From Nocardioides sp. HDW12B (GTDB lineage Bacteria > Actinomycetota > Actinomycetes > Propionibacteriales > Nocardioidaceae), in NCBI RefSeq assembly GCF_011299595.1, contig NZ_CP049867.1, positions 1,054,001-1,118,000 of the forward strand: a stretch of DNA of 64,000 nt. The letters run 5' to 3'. Positions 17,058-28,127 of the stretch are shown here, piece after piece. Each line of letters opens with the position of its first letter. The first letter of the stretch is position 1. The notes under the pieces were generated by a model, which was given only the letters and a program-made list of their open reading frames with translations, searched no databases and was not told where the DNA came from. The translations under genes were made by a program, and so were the position numbers.

Positions 17058-18062
17058 TCACTCGTAGCCGAGGATCTCCTTGCGCTTGCGGCCCCAGGCC
17101 AGCGCGGAGGCGATCGCGTCGTCGATGGTCAGGCTCGCGGTCCAGCCCAGGACCTCGCGGGCCTTGTCGACGTTGGCGAAGGCGCCGACGGCGTCGCCCG
17201 GCCGCGGCGGGGCCTCGCGCACCGGCACCTGCTCGCCGAACACCCGCTCGAAGGAGGCGACCAGCTCGCGCACGGTCACCCCGTCACCGGTGCCGACGTT
17301 GATGATCGTGCTGGGGGCGTCGACCGTCGCGAGCACCTCGTCGAAGGTCTCGACCGCGCGCACGTGGGCCTCGGCCAGGTCCCACACGTGGATGTAGTCG
17401 CGGATGCCCGTGCCGTCGCGGGTCGGGTGCTCGACACCGGTGATGGTGAAGGCGTCCTTGAGGCCCTGGGCGGCCATCACGAGCTGGCCCAGCACGTGCG
17501 AGGGCTCCCGGGCGTAGATGCCCGACTCCAGGTCGGGGTCGGAGCCGATCGGGTTGAAGTAGCGCAGGCTGATCGCGCGCAGGTCGGTGGCGGCGGCCAT
17601 GTCGGTCAGCACCATCTCCATGACCCGCTTCGTCCGGGCGTACGGCGAGCCGGGGTCGAGCGGGTCGACCTCGGTCACCTCGAACCCGTCCTTGGTGGCG
17701 TAGAGCGAGGCGCTGGAGGAGAACAGCACCCGCGGCTTGCCCAGCTTCGTGAGCTGGTCGAAGAGCGTGAGGGACTTCGCGACGTTGTCGCGGTAGTACT
17801 CGTAGGGCTGCTCCACCGACTCCGGCACCACGATGCGCGCGGCCATGTGGATCGTCGACTCGATGTCGGGGTGCTCCTCGACAACGCGGCTGAGCAGGTC
17901 GCGGTCGGCGATGTCGCCCTCGTAGAAGATGCGGTCCTTCACGAACACCCGGGGCCCGGTGAGCAGCGAGTCCAGCACCACGGGGGTGTGGCCGGCCGCC
18001 TCCAGCGCCTTGCACGTCGTCGAACCGATGTAGCCGGCACCGCCGGTGACGAGAACCTTCAT
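17058..18062 (-). CDS. galE: UDP-glucose 4-epimerase
   Basis: A 334-residue extended-SDR epimerase. It has TGGAGYIGSTTCKALEAAGH at the N-terminus for NAD binding, SSSASLYA as the catalytic Ser region, and SPYARTK as the YxxxK pair. The ISLRYFNPIGSDP and DGTGIRDYIHVWDLAEAH segments are characteristic of GalE. It interconverts UDP-glucose and UDP-galactose for cell-envelope sugars. The ATG at 18062 lies about 70 bases from the leuS promoter, on the opposite strand. Confidence 0.92.
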   Translation of the reverse strand: MKVLVTGGAGYIGSTTCKALEAAGHTPVVLDSLLTGPRVFVKDRIFYEGDIADRDLLSRVVEEHPDIESTIHMAARIVVPESVEQPYEYYRDNVAKSLTLFDQLTKLGKPRVLFSSSASLYATKDGFEVTEVDPLDPGSPYARTKRVMEMVLTDMAAATDLRAISLRYFNPIGSDPDLESGIYAREPSHVLGQLVMAAQGLKDAFTITGVEHPTRDGTGIRDYIHVWDLAEAHVRAVETFDEVLATVDAPSTIINVGTGDGVTVRELVASFERVFGEQVPVREAPPRPGDAVGAFANVDKAREVLGWTASLTIDDAIASALAWGRKRKEILGYE

Positions 18063-18122
18063 GGTCAGCGACCCTAGCCCAGCCCGCCCACGCCGCCGGG
18101 GAGCCCTGCCCGGTCGGTGCGG

Positions 18123-18128
18123 TAACCT
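18123..18128 (+). promoter_or_regulatory. -10 element of the leuS leader transcript
   Basis: TAACCT fits TANNNT. The expected start point is about 18135, exactly the GTG of the leader peptide, so the transcript is predicted to be leaderless. A clear -35 box is not visible. Confidence 0.5.
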
Positions 18129-18134
18129 GGGCAC

Positions 18135-18170
18135 GTGACCAGCCGTCTGCTTCTTGGACAGCCGCTCTGA
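18135..18170 (+). CDS. leuS leader peptide (11 residues, leucine-rich)
   Basis: The frame reads [11 protein letters not shown]-stop. Three consecutive Leu codons (CTG CTT CTT) include two CTT codons, which are rare in this genome; a fourth Leu precedes the stop. It lies between the leuS promoter and an intrinsic terminator. This is the arrangement expected for ribosome-mediated attenuation in response to charged tRNA-Leu. Without conservation data it is an inference, but the codon content is unlikely to be chance. Confidence 0.65.
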   Translation: MTSRLLLGQPL

Positions 18171-18223
18171 GTCGACCGCGATCGACCCCAGAGCGGCCAC
18201 CCTCCTGCCCGGAGGGTTTTTTT
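18162..18223 (+). promoter_or_regulatory. leuS attenuator: leader hairpin and intrinsic terminator
   Basis: CCGCTCTG at 18162-18169, which covers the end of the leader frame, is perfectly complementary to CAGAGCGG at 18189-18196. Three bases later a terminator follows: ACCCTCC, a five-base loop, and GGAGGGT, with seven Ts at 18217-18223. The terminator lies only 35 bases before the leuS start, so it must be regulated. I could not resolve by eye which fold competes with the terminator stem. Confidence 0.75.
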
Positions 18224-18258
18224 GTGCCCCGGAGCGACCACCCAGGAGACCCGAACCG

Positions 18259-20793
<2,535 letters not shown>

Positions 20794-20804
20794 CCTCTCG
20801 CGGT

Positions 20805-21410
20805 GATCGATCTCGACAGGCTCGATCCAAGGAGCCGCGAGTCCCCGGTGGTCGAGCAGCGAGCGCCAGCGAGCGTCGTCGAGACCTCGTGGGGCGCTCA
20901 CCGGGTCTCGACGACGCTCGCCCAGGGGCTCGCTGCTCGACCACCGGGTTGGACCTGGCGAGGTGGTCGCGTCCGGGAGGCGATCCCTTAGGTGGCGGCT
21001 CGACAGGTCTATCGCCTGTCCAGCCACCACATAAGCGTGATCAGAACCCGTTGGTCGAGCAGCGAGCGCTAGCGAGCGTCGTCGAGACCTGGTGGGGTGG
21101 TCACCGGGTCTCGACGACGCTCGCCCAGGGGCTCGCTGCTCGACCACCGGGGTGAGGCCCGGTGAAACGGTCGCGTGGTCTCGACGACGCTCGCCCAGGG
21201 GCTCGCTGCTCCTTAGATCGAGCTCGTCGAGATCGACCACCGGGCTGAGACCTGGGGGGTGGTCACTGGGTCTCGACGACGCTCGCCCAGGGGCTCGCTG
21301 CTCCTTGGATCGAGCCTGTCGAGATCGACCACCGGGGTGAGGCCCGGCGGGACGGTCGCGTGGTCTCGACGACGCTCGCCCAGGGGCTCGCTGCTCGACC
21401 AGCGGGGGAG
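20805..21410. repeat. Dense cluster of family C repeats
   Basis: The 600-bp gap between convergent leuS and an isomerase gene holds no gene. It contains five forward units built on GGTCTCGACGACGCTCGCCC plus GCTCGCTGCT, starting near 20904, 21107, 21180, 21268 and 21362. Reverse-orientation units lie at 20845-20886 and 21051-21089. Some units carry the alternative tail CCTTGGATCGAGCCTGTCGA. Reverse-forward pairs form long imperfect hairpins (20845-20947, 21051-21150). Confidence 0.92.
20991..21028 (+). other. Separate hairpin inside the repeat cluster
   Basis: GGTGGC at 20991-20996 pairs with GCCACC at 21023-21028, and GACAGG at 21002-21007 pairs with CCTGTC at 21015-21020. The two helices share one axis, with a small internal loop between them. 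The sequence around it does not match the family C units, so it may be an older element split by them. Confidence 0.4.
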
Positions 21411-22421
<1,011 letters not shown>

Positions 22422-22431
22422 GTCGTTCCTC

Positions 22432-23622
22432 TCAGGCGGTCACGGGGACGGAGACGGCGAGCTCGTCGGCGCCGACGGCGACGCAGCGCGAGCCGTCGGC
22501 AGCACTCTGCTCCATCGCGGCCAGCACGCGCTGCACCGCCAGGCCGTCCTCGAACGATGGGCGCGGGTCGGTGCCGGTGGCCAGGCAGCGCAGCAGGTCG
22601 GCGGCCTGGTTGGTGAAGGTGTGGTCCCAGCCGAGCACGTGGCCGGTGGGCCACCACGCCTCGAGGTGGGGGTGCCCGGGCTCGGTGACCATGACGTCGG
22701 TGGTGCCGGCTGTCAGTGTCGAGCCGCCGGGGGCGTCGTGGACCCGCAGCTGGTTGAGGTGCTCGAGGTCGAAGGACACCGACCCGCGCGAGCCGTAGAC
22801 CTCGATCTGGAAGCCGTTCTTGCGACCGGCCGCGACCCGGGAGACCTCCAGGCTCGCGACGGCGCCACCGTGGGTCTGCAGCGTCGCCCAGGCGGCGTCC
22901 TCGACGGTGACGGCCTCGGGCCCCGCGGGGCCGGTGCGCTCGGGCACGAAGGTGCGGGTGGTGGCCGAGACCGAGGCCACGCTGTCGCCGGTCAGGAACC
23001 CGAGCTGGTCGACGGCGTGCGAGGCCAGGTCGCCGATCACGCCGGAGCCGGCCTGCTCGCGCCGCAACCGCCACGTCATGGGGGCCGACTCGTCGGTCAG
23101 CCAGTCCTGGAGGTAGCAGATCCGCACCTGTCGCACAGTGCCGATCCGGCCCTGGGCGACCAGGTCGCGGGCGAGCTCGAGCGCCGGCACCCGCCGGTAG
23201 TTGAAACCGACCATCGACCGCACGCCGTGGGCCCGGGCGGACCGGGCGGCCTCCACCAGCGCCTCGGCCTCGGCGACGTCGTTGGCCAGCGGCTTCTCCA
23301 GCAGCACGTGCTTGCCGGCGGCCAGCGCCGCCTGGGCGACCTCGGCGTGGAGGTGGCCGGGCAGGCACACGTCGACGAGGTCGACGTCGGGCCGCTCGAT
23401 CACCTGGCGCCAGTCGGTGGCGGTCTCGTCCCAGCCGTACGCCGCTCCCGCCGCGGCCACCTGCGCGGCGTCACGGCCGACCAGGACCGCCTGGCGGACC
23501 GGGGGCACGTCGGGGAAGAAGGCCCTCACGTTGCGCCACGCGTTGGAGTGGGCCTTGCCCATGAAGGAGTAGCCGAGCACGGCGACGCCGAGGGGGCGCT
23601 CGTGCGGGTGGGCGGCAGTCAT
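22432..23622 (-). CDS. Gfo/Idh/MocA family oxidoreductase
   Basis: A 396-residue NAD(P)-dependent dehydrogenase. The N-terminal Rossmann segment is [20 protein letters not shown], and the family hallmark EKPLAND (EKP) is near residue 105. The [17 protein letters not shown] segment and the C-terminal beta-sheet domain with [13 protein letters not shown] follow. Relatives oxidise myo-inositol, glucose-type sugars or their derivatives. The start overlaps the stop of the upstream isomerase gene (ATGA). Confidence 0.9.
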   Translation of the reverse strand: MTAAHPHERPLGVAVLGYSFMGKAHSNAWRNVRAFFPDVPPVRQAVLVGRDAAQVAAAGAAYGWDETATDWRQVIERPDVDLVDVCLPGHLHAEVAQAALAAGKHVLLEKPLANDVAEAEALVEAARSARAHGVRSMVGFNYRRVPALELARDLVAQGRIGTVRQVRICYLQDWLTDESAPMTWRLRREQAGSGVIGDLASHAVDQLGFLTGDSVASVSATTRTFVPERTGPAGPEAVTVEDAAWATLQTHGGAVASLEVSRVAAGRKNGFQIEVYGSRGSVSFDLEHLNQLRVHDAPGGSTLTAGTTDVMVTEPGHPHLEAWWPTGHVLGWDHTFTNQAADLLRCLATGTDPRPSFEDGLAVQRVLAAMEQSAADGSRCVAVGADELAVSVPVTA

Positions 23623-24518
23623 CGGGAACCTCCGGGGGTCGGTGCTCCGGAGCCACTCAGGTGGCGCAGGAACGCCAGGCCGTCACGGGCCAGGTCGTCC
23701 TGGGTGGGAGCGAGGGGTCGCCAGATCGACGCGGCGGTGGCGATGGATGCGTTGTCGGCGGTGAAGCTCTCCAGCACGAGGGGGCCGTCGTAGCCGACCT
23801 CGTCGAGCGCAGAGAGGAGGGCGGGCCAGTCGGTCTGGTCGCCGCCGGGAGCGCCGCGGTCGGAGCCGCAGACCTGCACGTGGACCAGGTGGTCGCCGGC
23901 GGCGCGGACGGCGTCGGCGCTGGAACGCTCCTCGATGTTGAGGTGGTAGGTGTCCAGGGCCAGGCCCACGGCGCCGCCCGGACCGCCGTGGGTGTCGAGC
24001 AGCGGGCCGAGCGCGCTCAGCCCCTGGGCCACGGTGTTGACCAGCGAGGTCTCGTAGCGGTTGAGCGGCTCGATGCCGATCCTCACCCCGGCCTGGGCGG
24101 CGTGGTCGACGACGGGTGCCAGGTGGGTCCGCAGCTCGTCGTATGCCGTCTCCCGCTCGAGGGTGCCCATGCGCCAGACGCGGCCGGTCGATGCGGTGAA
24201 CGGTCCGCACACGGCGGCGGCGCCGATCCCGTGCGCGAGGTCGATGCACGCGCGCAGGTAGTCCTGGGTGCTGCGCACGCGCTCGGGGGGAGCGGCGACG
24301 AGGTCACGCCCGGGCGCCATGGCCCCGACCACGCAGGGAACCAGCGCGGTCTCGTCGAGCAGCGGGCGCAGGACCGCGGGGCTCAGGTCGCCGACGTCCT
24401 CCAGGGGCAGCTCGACGGCGTCGAAGCCCAGGTCGGCCACGTGGTGCAGCAGCTCGGGGGCGTTCGCATCGGTCAGCGGCGAGGTCCAGACCCAGGTGTT
24501 GACGCCGAGCGGTCGCAT
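23619..24518 (-). CDS. Second sugar phosphate isomerase/epimerase
   Basis: A 299-residue TIM-barrel protein of the same superfamily as the product at 21411 but clearly diverged. It begins MRPLGVNTWVWTSPL and has GFDAVELPLEDVGDL, RIGIEPLNRYETSLVN and a GLALDTYHLNIEERS metal-binding segment. The C-terminal DGPLVLESFTADN supplies the last Glu. The EPLNR and DTYH motifs recall the tagatose/psicose 3-epimerase-like branch. Translational overlap with the oxidoreductase gene suggests sequential reactions. Confidence 0.88.
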   Translation of the reverse strand: MRPLGVNTWVWTSPLTDANAPELLHHVADLGFDAVELPLEDVGDLSPAVLRPLLDETALVPCVVGAMAPGRDLVAAPPERVRSTQDYLRACIDLAHGIGAAAVCGPFTASTGRVWRMGTLERETAYDELRTHLAPVVDHAAQAGVRIGIEPLNRYETSLVNTVAQGLSALGPLLDTHGGPGGAVGLALDTYHLNIEERSSADAVRAAGDHLVHVQVCGSDRGAPGGDQTDWPALLSALDEVGYDGPLVLESFTADNASIATAASIWRPLAPTQDDLARDGLAFLRHLSGSGAPTPGGSR

Positions 24519-24581
24519 GACGACACCTTTCGCGGGGGCGGGAGCACGGGAGAGGACGGGGGAGGGGTAGGGCCCCCCGGT

Positions 24582-24617
24582 GGTGCTGCGCGCGGCGGGT
24601 GCACCGCGCGCAGCACC
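24582..24617 (-). terminator. Strong hairpin downstream of the binding-protein gene
   Basis: A 14-bp perfect stem, GGTGCTGCGCGCGG with CCGCGCGCAGCACC, has an 8-base loop and no T tract. It separates the highly expressed binding-protein gene from the enzymes, a position where such hairpins usually cause partial termination or protect mRNA. Confidence 0.6.
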
Positions 24618-24632
24618 GGTGAGCAGGTCGGG

Positions 24633-25868
24633 TCAGGGGATCTGACGCTCCTGCCAGACCTCCGGGTAGCCGGGAAGGTCCTCGCCACCGAACTTCGCGT
24701 AGTGGCCGTCGGGCATGCCCTCGTTGGCGGAGATGAAGTCGGCCCGCTCCTCCTCGGTGATCGGCGTCTGCGGGAGCACCCACTCAGCCGGCACCTCCTC
24801 GCCGGCGAAGATCATCTGCGCGGCGAGCAGCGGCGTACGCCACTGGAAGTTGGAGTACACCGGGGCGAGCCCGGTCAGCCCGGTCTCCTCCCACTTGCGC
24901 AGGAAGGTCATCTCGTCCTCGCCGGTCATGACCGGCAGGTCGGCGCCGGCGTCCTCGAAGGCCTCGATGGCGGCGACGGCACCGTCGCCGGCGTCCATCC
25001 AGACTCCCTGCACGTCACCCTTGGCCAGCTCGTCGGAGACGATCTTCTTGATCTCGGCCGGGTCGGCGCCGGTGAAGTAGTCCACGGCCTCGATGCCGTT
25101 GTCGGAGAAGATCTTGTCGGCAGCGGCCCACCGGTTCTCCAGCACGTCGACGCCGGGCAGGATGCGCAGCGCGACGACCTTGTCGCCCTCCTCGAGGTTC
25201 TCGGAGAGGAAGTTGGCGGTGTCGATGCCCCAGGCGTAGCCGCCGATGGGGTGGATGAAGGTGGTGGCGCAGTCGGTCTCGACGCCGCGGTCGAAGACGA
25301 TGACGGGCTTGCCGGTGTCGCACGCCCGCTCCACCGCCGGGGTCAGCGCGGCCGTCGAGTTCGGCGAGATGATGAAGACGTCGCAGTTGCCCTCGTCGAT
25401 GAAGTAGTCGATGTCGGCGATCTGCGTGTTGTCGTCGTCCTCGGCGTCACGGGTCTCCATCTCGGAGATGACGCCCTCCTCGACGAGCACCTCGAGCTGC
25501 TGGTTCATGGTGATCCAGCCGGTCTGGCGCCACGGGTTGCTGATCGAGGCGTTGGCGAAGCAGGCCTTCTGGGGGCCGTCGGCGGCGAACTCCGCGGTGT
25601 CGGTCATCTCGCCGTCGATGTACTGCAGCCACGGCTCGGACTCGTCGCCCTCGAAGGTGGCGCCGCGCTGCTCGTCCTGCTCGTCGAACACGGCCTGGTC
25701 GAACCACTTCGAGTCCTCGCCCGACTCCTCCGTCGAGCCCGAGGACTCCGAGGACGACTCCCCGGACCCCTCCTCCGCGGCGGGTGCCGACTCGTCGGTC
25801 GAGCAGGACGTCAGGACCAAGGCGGCAGCGGCGGCCGTCACGGCGGTGCGGTACGTGCGTCTGGTCAT
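24633..25868 (-). CDS. Sugar ABC transporter substrate-binding lipoprotein
   Basis: A 411-residue periplasmic-binding-protein-like (type 1) protein. A lipoprotein signal ends in LTSC (Cys about residue 22), followed by a Ser/Glu-rich linker to about residue 52. The core contains DVFIISPNSTAAL, GKPVIVFDRGVETD, VVALRILPGVDVLENRW and VQGVWMDAGDGAVAAIEAF, the usual sugar-binding strands. It captures a sugar or cyclitol for the adjoining importer, whose permease genes lie upstream on the same strand. Confidence 0.9.
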   Translation of the reverse strand: MTRRTYRTAVTAAAAALVLTSCSTDESAPAAEEGSGESSSESSGSTEESGEDSKWFDQAVFDEQDEQRGATFEGDESEPWLQYIDGEMTDTAEFAADGPQKACFANASISNPWRQTGWITMNQQLEVLVEEGVISEMETRDAEDDDNTQIADIDYFIDEGNCDVFIISPNSTAALTPAVERACDTGKPVIVFDRGVETDCATTFIHPIGGYAWGIDTANFLSENLEEGDKVVALRILPGVDVLENRWAAADKIFSDNGIEAVDYFTGADPAEIKKIVSDELAKGDVQGVWMDAGDGAVAAIEAFEDAGADLPVMTGEDEMTFLRKWEETGLTGLAPVYSNFQWRTPLLAAQMIFAGEEVPAEWVLPQTPITEEERADFISANEGMPDGHYAKFGGEDLPGYPEVWQERQIP

Positions 25869-25920
25869 GTGCGGTTTCTCCTGTGTTCGGTGCCCGGCGG
25901 GCGCGGTGGGTTCGGGAGGG

Positions 25921-27048
25921 TCAGGGGGACGGGGCGGAGGGCGGTGCGCCCTCGGCCCCGGCGGTGGTCGCGGGCGCGGGGCCGGGCGCGGCCCCGGGGC
26001 GACGCAGCAGGCGGGGGAGCCGGTTGCCCGAGCTCCAGGCGCGTCCGGCGAGCGCGACGGCGAGGATGATGATCACGCCCTGCACGGTGTCCCTCCAGGT
26101 GGAGGGGATGTCGCGGAAGTTGAGCAGCGTGAAGAGCAGGTCGAGCGCGATGGCGCCGATCGCGGCCGAGATCACCCAGCCGCGGCCGCCGCCGAGCACG
26201 ACGCCGCCGAGGACGACCGCGGTGATGGCGATGAACTCGTAGCCCTGCCCGACCGAGGGGTGCACGCCGGCCTGGCCGACCAGGATGATCCCGGCCAGGG
26301 TCGCGGACAGCGAGGACAGGATGAAGGCCCGGGTCTTGACCCATCAGACGGTGGCGCCGCTGACCTCGGCGGCGCCGGGGTTGTCGCCGGCGGAGACCAG
26401 GGTCATGCCGTAGGGGCGGCGCACCAGCCACGAGGCGAGGGCCCCGACGACGATCAGCAGGATGAGCGGGTAGGGCAGCAGGTCGAGGACCGGGACGCCC
26501 TCGATGCCGCCGCGGCCGATCTCGCGGAAGTTGTCCGACGGGTTGCCGGTCGCGGCCCCGCCGGTGAGGTAGAAGACGAAGCCGGACAGCGCCAGCATCA
26601 TCCCGAGCGTGACGATGAAGCTGGGTACGCCGAGCAGTGTGGTGGCCACACCGTTGAGGAGCCCGACGAGGGCGCCGACGGCGATCATGAGCAGCATCAC
26701 CGGGAGGATCCGGCCGTCGTCGTCACCGATGAGGTTGCCGGCCATCACGACCTGGGCGGCGATGACCGAGCCCATCGACAGGTCGAACTCGCCGGAGACG
26801 ATGACGAAGTACTGCCCGATGGCGAGGATGGCGATCGGGGCGCTGCGCGCCAGCGACCGCACCAGCCGGTCGGGCTCGCCGAAGCTCGGGTTCGAGGCGA
26901 CGATCAGGACCAGCAGCACGACCGCGAGGACGTAGACGGCGCCGCCGGGGGTGGCCAGGGCCCCGAGGAAACGCCGCAGGGGCGTCCCCTCGTCGGCCGG
27001 CAGCTCACGACGTACGCCGCTCCCGTGCGGCGAGAGGGTGGTGCTCAT
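25921..27048 (-). pseudogene. Ribose-type ABC permease with an internal in-frame TGA
   Basis: The gene starts at ATG 27048, overlapping the previous permease stop. It encodes a standard BPD_transp_2 permease (GQYFVIVSGEFDLSMGSVIA, GVPSFIVTLGMMLALSG) for 234 codons. A TGA at 26344-26346 then stops it. Reading on in the same frame restores the family without any gap: WVKTRAFILSSLSATLAGI, GQGYEFIAITAVVLGG and the last helices to 25921. Relatives usually have Arg at that position (NVRRVK-type motif), so a single CGA to TGA change explains it. It could be a real nonsense mutation, readthrough, or a sequencing error. Confidence 0.85.
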
Positions 27049-28127
27049 GCTCGCTCCTGGCTCGACGGGGTGGTGGCGGGTGCGCCGGTCAACGGGGAGG
27101 CGTGCAGGGGGAAGCGCGTGGGCCGGCGGGGGATGGCGCGGCGGGCGTAGACCGCGACGGCGACCACGATGACCAGCCCGCGCACGACGTCGCGGAGGAA
27201 GGAGTTGACCTCCATGACGCTCATGACGTTGTCGAGCACGGCGAAGATCGCGACGCCGCCGAGGGTGCCGACGATGGAGCCGCGACCACCGGCGAGCAGC
27301 GTGCCGCCGAGGACGACGGCGGCGATCGACATGAGGTCGTAGCTGCCCTGGCTGCCGATGGTCGGGCTGCCGACGCTGGTGCGCGAGAGCAGCAGCAGGC
27401 CCGCGACGCCGGAGAGCATGGAGCACAGCACGTGGGCCGCCACGAGGGGCCGGTCGGTGCGCACCCCGGACATGCGGGCTACCTCGCGGCCACCGCCCAC
27501 GGCGTACAGCTGGTGGCCGAGGCGGCTGCGCCGCAGCATCAGCACCGCGGCACCGGCGCACGCCAGCATGACCAGCGTGCTGACGGGGACCGGACCGATG
27601 AGGCTGATGCCCCACAGCTGGAACGACCGGGGCGCGGAGCCGGAGCTGCCCTGGTAGTTGGAGGCGAGGAAGCCGCTGACGATCAGCCCGGTGCCGAGGG
27701 TGGCGATGAACCCGTGGACGTGGAGGCGCGTCACGATGAGCCCGTTGGCGAGTCCGATCAGGCCGCTGACCGCGAGCGCGGCGAGCACGCCGGGAACGAC
27801 GTTGCCGGTCTGGCCCGCCATGATGCCGCCGGCCACGAGGCTGGACAGGCTGATGACGAAGGGCACCGACAGGTCGAGGCTGCCGCCCAGGATGACGAGG
27901 GTCTGCCCGATCGCGACGAAGCCGAGGGTGCTGGTCAGGGTGAGGACCGAGACGATGTTGCCGTTGCGGAAGAAGTTGTCGCCCGAGATCGCGGCGAGCA
28001 CGACTCCGACGAGGACGACCACCACGAAGGCGATCCACACCAGCTGCGTGCTGTCGAGGCTGCGGCGTCCCGAGCGGCCCGCGCTCGGGGTCGCGGTGCC
28101 CGTGGGACGCTCCACGGTCTGGCTCAT
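27045..28127 (-). CDS. Ribose-type ABC transporter permease
   Basis: A 360-residue BPD_transp_2 permease with about ten hydrophobic segments. Typical motifs are GFVAIGQTLVILGGSLDLSV, GLIVTRLHVHGFIATLGTGL and AVGGGREVARMSGVRTD, the loop that contacts the ATPase, followed by SIAAVVLGGTLLAGG. The gene overlaps both neighbours by four bases (ATGA), so ATPase and two permeases are translated as a coupled set. The transporter would normally use both permeases as a heterodimer. Confidence 0.92.
   Translation of the reverse strand: MSQTVERPTGTATPSAGRSGRRSLDSTQLVWIAFVVVVLVGVVLAAISGDNFFRNGNIVSVLTLTSTLGFVAIGQTLVILGGSLDLSVPFVISLSSLVAGGIMAGQTGNVVPGVLAALAVSGLIGLANGLIVTRLHVHGFIATLGTGLIVSGFLASNYQGSSGSAPRSFQLWGISLIGPVPVSTLVMLACAGAAVLMLRRSRLGHQLYAVGGGREVARMSGVRTDRPLVAAHVLCSMLSGVAGLLLLSRTSVGSPTIGSQGSYDLMSIAAVVLGGTLLAGGRGSIVGTLGGVAIFAVLDNVMSVMEVNSFLRDVVRGLVIVVAVAVYARRAIPRRPTRFPLHASPLTGAPATTPSSQERA

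Noticed and set aside
18123-18258. T-box riboswitch upstream of leuS
   Set aside because: No T-box consensus sequence or specifier stem is visible, while a leucine-rich leader frame and a plain terminator explain the region better.
24582-24617. Full transcription terminator ending the ABC operon
   Set aside because: The hairpin has no T tract, and the following enzymes have no visible promoter of their own, so partial termination or mRNA stabilisation is more likely.
25921-26265. A separate 114-residue membrane protein
   Set aside because: It is in the same frame as the permease before the TGA and completes that family's helices, so it is the permease's C-terminal part and not a gene of its own.
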